From Liriodendron chinense (Eukaryota > Streptophyta > Magnoliopsida > Magnoliales > Magnoliaceae), in assembly GCA_003013855.2 (NCBI GenBank), contig PVNU02003892.1, positions 62,001-126,000 on the forward strand: a stretch of DNA of 64,000 bases. Direction: 5' to 3'. Below the pieces are notes generated by a model that ran no database searches, was not told the DNA's origin, and saw nothing but the letters and a program-made list of their open reading frames with translations. The translations under genes and the position numbers were made by a program. Shown here in pieces: positions 56,726-64,000 of this stretch (positions within the stretch are counted from its first letter, which is position 1; the number at the start of each line of letters is the position of its first letter).

Positions 56726-57935
56726 GTAGATCTCATGCAAGGAGGCAGTGGCCCAAGGCAAACGATGGGCATGCCACCTTGTACCTAACCAAGTCAAGTA
56801 GGGATAGATTAAGGGGTTGTTTGATGCCTCTAAAATTCTTTGATTATAAAGAGTTTATAAATAAAGATATTACAAAGTTTGTTTGGACGGTTGTAATTGT
56901 CTATGAACTATTTACAGCTTATTACGGGTAATATAAGTTTTTAAAATTTTGTCATTTTATATATTTTAATCACAAGCTTAGTAATTGTTTTTATTTTTCA
57001 AACTCTGTTATCTGGTGTGGTTTAGATTACATGATCAACACTTAGTTTTTCAAATTTCTTCGAGAGTCTTGCAAGCAGTAGTCTTCCCCTGCTTCTAAAC
57101 ATTTTAGGGCTTAAAGTCAAATACTATGATAACACTCTATGCTTGGATTTATACTTAAAAATTTGGGATTAGGTGGTATGGAATCACATTTGGATCAATG
57201 TAAATAATTTTATCCTATTTTTTTAAGTGGATGGAAAGGATTGGATTAATCCAGGTATCATATCATCCCGTTCGGACAAGAGATACCACAGAATTTCTTG
57301 TATATTTTGAAATTCACTATATTTGTGGGCCCCATGTCCATGCATGTGTTTTATCCATGCCATCCATCCACATGCGCCCTTTATATGTGACAATCGAGTT
57401 GCATACGTATATAGGTGACCAGCGTCAGTTGTGAAATTTGGTCATTGATTATAATTCCATGGTTCACTAAATGCTGATTTTGCTTAATAGGGTGTTTTTC
57501 CCCTACTAGAAAAATTGATCCAAAATGTGAGATTGGACTGTCGAAATGCCATGATATTTCCATCATTGCGTAACATTGGTGTCAATTCCACCTAACACAA
57601 TTCAATACCATTTATTCCGGTGTTCCTCTTAAATTGTTGGTTAATCTATATTTTCAAAATGGTTTTAGCTAACTCATTCCTAAATGCAGCATACATGTGT
57701 GACAATCTAGACCATCTACCACTTGAGCCATGGACCTGGGTGTTTAGTAATCGATACTTATTTTGCAAAAGGACGTGTAGAATATTTGATGGCAAAGGGA
57801 TTCTCATAGGATGCGTAAGAGATCCAGGCCATTCATTAGTTGGGCCACATCATGGACTTGCTCTGGCCTTCGATCGCTTTATTCAAACTATCCATTTATC
57901 GCCCACCTGATAAGGTGGACAGACCCTGACTTTTG
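56726..57935. other. AT-rich intergenic stretch without a gene
   Basis: Open frames at 57231-57434 and 57620-57910 have no domain. Near 57710 a CTACCACTTGAGCCATGGACC matches the 5' part of the SINE-like repeat (minus strand). Confidence 0.45.
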
Positions 57936-57939
57936 GAAG

Positions 57940-58420
57940 CGGATTGCGTGCTGAGTAACTCCGCACGCTAGCGTGCGGAGTAAACTCTGTGGGGCTCATA
58001 GTGATTTACGTTATTTTATCCACTCCGTTCATCCATCTTAACATAAAATTTTAGGTATGGTGCCAAAAAATGAAGCATATCAAAATCTAAAGTGGACCAC
58101 ACCACAAGAAAAGTGTGAACTGAATTTCTATCATTGAAAAATTCACAGAGGACAAAGAAGTCTTGGATAAAGCTGATATTTGTGTTTTCCCTTCATCCAT
58201 ATCCATGTGATCTTATGAACAGGTTGGATGACAAATTAACATCACTGTAGGGCCTGGGAAGGTTTCAACGGTGGAAATCATTATTCCCACTGTTTCCCAT
58301 GGCATGGTCCACTTGAGATTTGGATATGCTTAAATTTTGGGCTCAATCACTAAAATGAGCTGGAAAAACATATGGACGGAATAGATAAATCACATACATT
58401 CTAGGTGGGCCCATACATTC
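57940..58420. repeat. Foldback element with a 24-bp perfect palindrome in its left end
   Basis: Left end GAAGCGGATTGCGTGC, as in 61137-61669. A perfect 24-base palindrome (ACTCCGCACGCT and its complement) occupies 57958-57981. The right end is degraded near CTAGGTGGGCCC. Confidence 0.7.
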
Positions 58421-59011
58421 CCATGGCTACGATGGTGTGTATATTTCATCAAACCTGTTAAGCAGGTGTGACCCAACATGATAAAGTGGAGATATAAAAT
58501 TCACCATGATCCATAACTCAAGTGGCCCACATCGCATGATGTTAGAAGTTTTTGTACCAATTCTACATTTTCTCCATTGGGGTAGCCCTTCCGTGTTTTC
58601 TATCTGGATGATATTTTGTATGTACAGTAAAGGTAAGGATTATCACCTTATGGACGTAAGTGGATTTACATATACAACAAGGTGGGCCCCACAGAGCTTG
58701 GGTGATTTACGGACTTGGTTAAACCGTTGTTGTAGACGTTTCCGGTACAGAAATTCTACGACGATTCGAATTTCGAAGCAAGAGGTTTGGCTCAAGGACA
58801 TCGCGACATTTTGTAATACAAAGCGTCGGGACTCTAGTCTTAAATATGGGCCATCTTTCAATGATCCAAACCATTTATATCACAAGTCTAACTTTGACCG
58901 TTGGTAAGAAAACAATACAAGCTTCAGTTGGATCATTTCAACACTTTGATAATTTGGCCCTTTTGCTTTGAATATGAACAGTCGATCTAACTTTTGTATA
59001 ATCCATGGGTT

Positions 59012-59013
<2 letters not shown>

Positions 59014-59042
<29 letters not shown>
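59014..59042. repeat. CT microsatellite
   Basis: CT dinucleotides; flanked by unassigned DNA. Confidence 0.9.
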
Positions 59043-59462
59043 ATCCCTCATCTAAGTGAGCCCGGTCAAATAAACGGTTTTTGTCATTGAGAAGGGCCCA
59101 AATCCAACGGCTATAGTTCCGACTTATCTTATTGTAATGAGTGGGGACGTATACGAGCAGACCTACTTTTTGTGCAGCACCATGCTTCTCACAGCATGTC
59201 ATTTACGTAAAACATCCGTATGATGCAAACGGTGGGCCCCAAAATGAAGATTACATATCACAAACTAAGGCCAGTAATCCCATCATGTGGGCCACACATT
59301 TGGAATGGATGGAGAACTGACAGTTAGGTTTGTCTTACATCTGGGCATAATAGTTTGGACAACATTGATTCCTTACAAGGGCATCCACACGGTGGGACTC
59401 ATGATGGAAGGATTAGATCTTACACACATGGGATGGGCATGTGGCCTTAGCCTGACATCTTT

Positions 59463-59611
59463 GCAAGATTACATAAGGTTGTGCATGGTTTAGTCCGTTT
59501 GATTTTGAGGGGCAAGATTACATAGGGTTTTGCATGCTTCAGTTCGTTCGATTTTGAGGGGCAAGATTACATAGGGTTCTGCATGGTTCAGTTCAGTTCG
59601 ATTTTGAAGGG
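59463..59611. repeat. 49-bp tandem repeat, three units
   Basis: Units begin at 59463, 59512 and 59561, each with GCAAGATTACATARGGTT then TTCGATTTTGARGGG-type text. The third unit has a small insertion of AGTTC. Confidence 0.9.
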
Positions 59612-59719
59612 CGATACTTAACCGAACTGACTTAATCAACGAAGCCCCACTAATCGAACCAAATTAGATAAATTCTAGCCAGTTTAATTTTATTGATTTT
59701 GTTAGTTTCATGACAACGC

Positions 59720-60085
59720 TGAAAAAATTAAGAAGATCTAAATCTCTAATGTACCACGCTAATGTAAAAACCAGTGAATGACCATTAAAACTTTTTTATA
59801 ATTATAGGCTATGAAAAGTTTTATACTAATGGTTAAAAGCGAAATTTGGCTTTTCCCTTCATCCAAGTATGGTTGACCTTATTAACGAGTTGAATGGCAA
59901 ATACACATTATAAATCTTCTTTAAGTGGGCCCTAGGACATTTTTATCAACACTATTTCTTGTGGTGTGGTTTATTTGAGATTTAGATCTGATTAATTTTT
60001 TTTTAATCCTAAAATGGGCTAAGAAAACGAATAGAAAACATGAATATATAAGATATTATCAAGGTGTGCCATACAGTAGAGGTAA
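59720..60085. repeat. Degraded foldback element
   Basis: Contains AAGATCTAAATCTCTAATG, ACCATTAAAACTTTT and TATCAAGGTGTGCCATACAG, i.e. the family blocks in order. Left end lost. Confidence 0.6.

Positions 60086-60087
<2 letters not shown>

Positions 60088-60148
<61 letters not shown>
60088..60148. repeat. AT microsatellite, 61 bp
   Basis: Uninterrupted TA/AT dinucleotides directly after a degraded foldback element. Confidence 0.95.
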
Positions 60149-60150
<2 letters not shown>

Positions 60151-61136
60151 ATTCAGTTCGGTCCCGTTGAAAATGGTTTACAATTTTCCCAAACGGGTAA
60201 CTAAACGAACATTTTTTATTTTTAATATAAAAAAATCAAACCTACCCCAAATAGCTCGGTTCAACCAGCTTTATTGGTTTGGCCAATTTTTTTTAACAGC
60301 CTTGAGATTACATAGATCACATTCAGCAAGCTCTACGTTAACTTGTGATACATCAACATCTTTCACTCCAACGTAGCACTCGTGTGAAACATCTCAACCA
60401 TGAAAATTATAAGTCCCTTGTTGAAAATCATTTTTCTATAAAGTAAGGCTGATGAAATAATCAGTTGTGTCACACTAGTAAGTAGAACTACTTCGTTGGT
60501 TTCTGGCCCACCTGATTCTAACACCATGATCTTCACCGACAGACCTACCATTTGATTGGTATAAAAATCTTACACAAGTGTCATGTTGGCAGGAAAATTG
60601 TGATCATAGTCTAAATTACTAGTAACACAAAAGCAAACTTATTAATAGGCTTATTTATATAGGGTATATTTGGTTGCACCATATTTCATGAATTGTTGCA
60701 ACCAAAAGCACCTGAAAACAAACTGCAAAAGATGATATATAAATGCAAAAGGGACAGTCGGAGAGTAATAGTACAAAAATGAAATTCTGTTTCAGAGAGT
60801 ATGTATGGCAGTTGCAGAGATGCTGAGTATACCTTTGCATGGTATGGTATTTCTCCTTCAGTCCTTTTTTTTGGCAGACAGAATAAGAGTTGCATTGAGC
60901 TTGAGCAGATCCACTCATTAGGTGGGCCATATCTGTACATTGAGTACATGGCCTGGATTAATGAACCATGGGCCCCACTTGTCAGAATTGAAAACAGGTG
61001 TATGCATTACAAATGCACGGACAAAGAATTGTATAATTCCTCAGGGGATTGTACTACGAACCATTGATTGGTGCACTTTGCAATGAATGCGGACCGTTTC
61101 TTCAGCGTACCATCTCTTGGATAAGATGCTTAACAG

Positions 61137-61669
61137 GGAAGCGGATTGCGTCCTGCACCCGCCTGGACGGAAATCCATCCAGCAGGAGATCTGTGGGTCT
61201 CACCATAATGTATGGATTATATCAACACCGTTCATTCATTTTTTTTAGATCATTTTAGAGTAGGAGCCTAAAAATAGGAAGATCCAAGGGTCAAGTAGAC
61301 CACACCACAGGAAGCAGCAGTGATAATGATGCCCAGCGTTGAAACCTTCCTAAGGTCCACCGTTATAACGTTTATTTGCCATCCAATCGTATTCATAAGG
61401 TTACACGAACGAACGTGGATGAATGAAAAACACAGATTTCAGCTTGATTCAAAAATTACGTGGCCCCTAAGAAGTTTTCAATAGTAACCATTCAATCCTC
61501 ACTGTGTGGTCCACTTTAGCCGTGGATCTACCTATTTTTGGTCTTATACTCTAAAATGTTCTGTAAAAATAGATGAACGGTGTGGATACAATCCATACAT
61601 AACAGTGAGCTCCACAGAGCCCTGCATGTACCGATACTGTCCAAGCAGGGTAGGACGCAATCTGCTTCC
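61137..61669. mobile_element. Foldback element, 533 bp, with 9-bp target duplication
   Basis: Ends GGAAGCGGATTGCGTCCTG and complement GGAAGCAGATTGCGTCCTA. Flanked by GCTTAACAG (61128-61136) and GCTTAAAAG (61670-61678), one mismatch. Confidence 0.88.
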
Positions 61670-61868
61670 GCTTAAAAGAGAGGATGGAACTTTTTCTTGC
61701 AGGGAGTAACTACTACTTTTGAGTAGTCATTTTCCAGTTATGGGTGCGTCTTATCACTTCATGTCATTGGAGAATGTTATCAACCCTAGGATTGAATTAG
61801 AGGAGGACGATCGATGGGAGTGGCCCCACCTGCTTTTAGTCCCGTGGATGAACAGCTTGCATGGCACG

Positions 61869-62368
61869 AGAGCGGATTAGCGGTTTCCCAGGGTAACACC
61901 TTTAGTGGGTGTTACCCCAACAATCTGGGGCCCACCTTGATGTATTTGTTGTATATCCATGCCGTCCATCTGTTTTTACATCTCATTTTAGGAGGAGATC
62001 CTAAACTTTAAGAAGATCTAAATCTCAGGTGGACCATGCCACTAGAAACCATAATGAATGACTATTAAAAACATTTCGTGGGCCACAAAAGTTTTACATT
62101 AAACTCATCTTTATGTTTTTCCCTTCATCCATTTATTCTAGACATTATCAATAGGTTGGATGGGAAATAAAATTTACGATGGGCCTTTTGGAATTTAGAA
62201 TGGTGAGGCACTCAATCACCACTGGCTTTCTTTGGTGTGGTCCACACAAGATTTGGATATGCTTAATTTTGAACCACATCGGTTGGATAAAAGGATGAAC
62301 AATATAGATATACAACACATCATCAAAGTGGGTCCCATGGTAAGGGTAACACCTAATCTGCTCCCGCC
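61869..62368. repeat. Foldback element with GAGCGGATTAG ends
   Basis: Left end GAGAGCGGATTAGCGGTTTC; right end GGGTAACACCTAATCTGCTC. Full near-palindromic arms. Confidence 0.85.
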
Positions 62369-62520
62369 CACTGCACAGGCACAATGCAATGGAATTTGAT
62401 CGGATGGCAACCTCCTCATATTTTGAGACCCACCCACAACTTTTAAATATACTTTTCGAGGGCTCTATCTATGAAAGTGACCTTCCATCTAACAAAATCC
62501 CAGGCGTAGTCATTCGAGTG

Positions 62521-62543
62521 ACAATAGGCTAGGCTAGGCTAGG
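62521..62543. repeat. Short GGCTA tandem repeat
   Basis: About four GGCTA units. Confidence 0.7.
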
Positions 62544-62734
62544 TAGTACCTAATCAAAGCTTCCTATTGAGTTGCGTACCATAAGGGGACTCTTTCACTG
62601 AGTGACTTTTAGCATGGTGTTAGGATTCGGTGGGATTTGATTGGTCCATATACAGCTAGCTGAGGCCCCTTCGTGTAAAAGATGGAGATTGAGTACTATC
62701 CTTACCTATCTCAAACCCTGGACAGGCTGAGACT

Positions 62735-63140
62735 CGGTGATGAATGGATTTATCTACACTGTTCATCCAGTTTGCCATATTATTTTAGGTTATGAGCTAA
62801 AAAATAAGCCAGATCAAAGGCTTAAGTGGACCACACTATAAGAGGCAGTGGTTTTAATTACACCCACTGTTGAAACCTTCTTAAGACCCACGTGATGCTT
62901 ATTTGGCATCCAACCTATTCACAAAGTTACGTAAACCTAGATGAAGGGAAAGCACAAATATTAGTTCCATCCAAGACTTTTGTGACCCTCAAGAAGTTTT
63001 CATATAAGAGTTTAATCCCCTTTCTATTGTCCATTTGGGCCTTAAATGTGCCTAATTTTTTAGCTTATAACCTAAAATGACATGGCAAAAGCCTTTCTCG
63101 AGCTTACCACCAACTGGGTAGGATCCAAACTGCATCCCAT
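62735..63140. repeat. Degraded foldback element
   Basis: Contains GTGGACCACACTATAAGAGG, GGCATCCAACCTATTCACAA and a right end with GGATCCAAACTGCATCCC. Confidence 0.6.
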
Positions 63141-64000
63141 ACAAAGTATGTTAGAAAGTTGTTAAAAGCATGTTAGAAAGTTGTTAGGTCGAGTATGTAT
63201 TTAAAAGCGCCCGCATGTAACAGTGCTAGGATTGCCACGCAATCCATGTCCCATCGAGATTTAGAGAGCATGTGCATTTTGAATAACGTCATGCACAAGT
63301 TGCAACTCATCCATCAGGAGGTACAATCACATGCATTCGAGTTGTCTATGGGGCTTGTTGTGCATGGGGTCGTAGTTCCATCCAACCCATCCATTACACG
63401 CAAGCCCAAGATAACAAATTCCATGTTGATCCGTAACTAAGATGGTCATGGGATTTCATCGAATTGCAAAGCAAAATTTGATTTTCTCTAAATCCAAAAA
63501 TAAAATTCTAATCCCAAAATCTCTCAAATATAATCATGTACAATTTCTAGAATCATATAACTAACTTGAAAATGTTAGATCATGCCTAAAATCTAGTGAT
63601 ATGTGTTGATCTAATATTGATAATGGTCCTCCAAATTAGGAGGTCTCTCTCGATTAATCTCAGTATTAGATGATTTATCTCAATATCGAAGAAATTTAGA
63701 TACCTCACGAAATTTTCTTTGATAAGTACTAAGGAATCCCACAACCATTCACAAGGATGGATCATATAGAGATGAAGACAATGATGGAAAAACTTATTTA
63801 CTCTCTCTATACACTTTTCTCTGATTCACACACCCAAGAGGAAAGGTGTCTACGGCTTCTTATATAAATTCCTCTAAGATAGGATCAAATAAATAAGAAG
63901 GAAGTTAGGATTTTAAGAGAATACTAATATGGTATTTTGCCACCTTACACACAACTTTGTAACCTACTATGAGGGAAGTGCATCGATCTGCCTCATCTAT
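63141..64000. other. Window end without a supported gene
   Basis: AT-rich. A direct repeat of GTATGTTAGAAAGTTGTTA type occurs near 63148-63186. A minus-strand TATA-like stretch lies near 63857-63870. The frame at 63195-63440 has no recognisable domain. Confidence 0.45.

Noticed and set aside
58506..58907. 133-codon plus-strand frame
   Set aside because: Its first half is foldback-family sequence (ending GGTGGGCCCCACAG); no domain, so translated repeat is more likely.
60088..60148. AT repeat as a replication origin or matrix attachment site
   Set aside because: A pure AT microsatellite by itself does not support either function.
1..64000. CRISPR array or bacterial operon
   Set aside because: No regularly spaced direct repeats with unique spacers and no bacterial gene organisation; the repeats are eukaryotic transposons.

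Overview
This is nuclear DNA from a flowering plant. The evidence is low gene density, plant-type transposons of every main class, GA/CT/GT microsatellites, and a clear OVATE family protein gene. The very frequent near-palindromic repeat with the core GGGCCCACCTTGATGTATGT suggests to me a magnoliid (Magnolia, Liriodendron or Lauraceae type), but that is recognition from memory and weak. Two intact host genes are visible, both intronless: a 208-residue protein at 18165-18791 (+), which may be distantly OVATE-like, and a confident OVATE family protein (OFP6/7/8-like transcriptional repressor) at 52027-52821 (-). Almost everything else is transposon-derived.

Layout. 1-17 kb: closely packed near-palindromic (foldback) elements of about 0.2-0.6 kb, one interrupted by a probable 1.4-kb solo LTR (3706-5130), plus tRNA-like SINE fragments. 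17.5-18.8 kb: the first gene, with a terminal-inverted-repeat element just upstream and GA microsatellites in its leader. 19-25 kb: more foldback elements, two hAT-type insertions and a badly decayed Ty1/copia element (about 23.3-25.4 kb). 25.19-42.76 kb: three head-to-tail copies of a roughly 2.9-3.0-kb non-genic segment, each starting in the copia RNase H tail. Copies two and three are expanded by insertions that the other copies lack: three hAT-type elements (28692-29262, 31312-32542, 40866-41943) and one complete Ty3/gypsy LTR retrotransposon (33000-38874, minus strand). 42.8-52 kb: retrotransposon-like AT-rich DNA, a second copy of one hAT element in inverted orientation, and several inverted-repeat elements. 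52-53 kb: the OVATE gene. 53-64 kb: nested hAT and foldback elements, an AT microsatellite and a 49-bp tandem repeat.

Much of the transposon layer can be dated relative to itself. Several insertions keep clean target-site duplications: 8 bp for the hAT group, 9-10 bp for four foldback elements (which points to Mutator-like mobilisation), and 5 bp for the Ty3 element. The Ty3 element has two LTRs differing at about 17 positions by my hand count, and its coding region is broken by at least four stop codons and several frameshifts, so it is recent but inactive. I found no tRNA, rRNA, CRISPR or gene cluster, and no new biochemical pathway. The most interesting material is the organisation of the repeats and what they do near the two genes.
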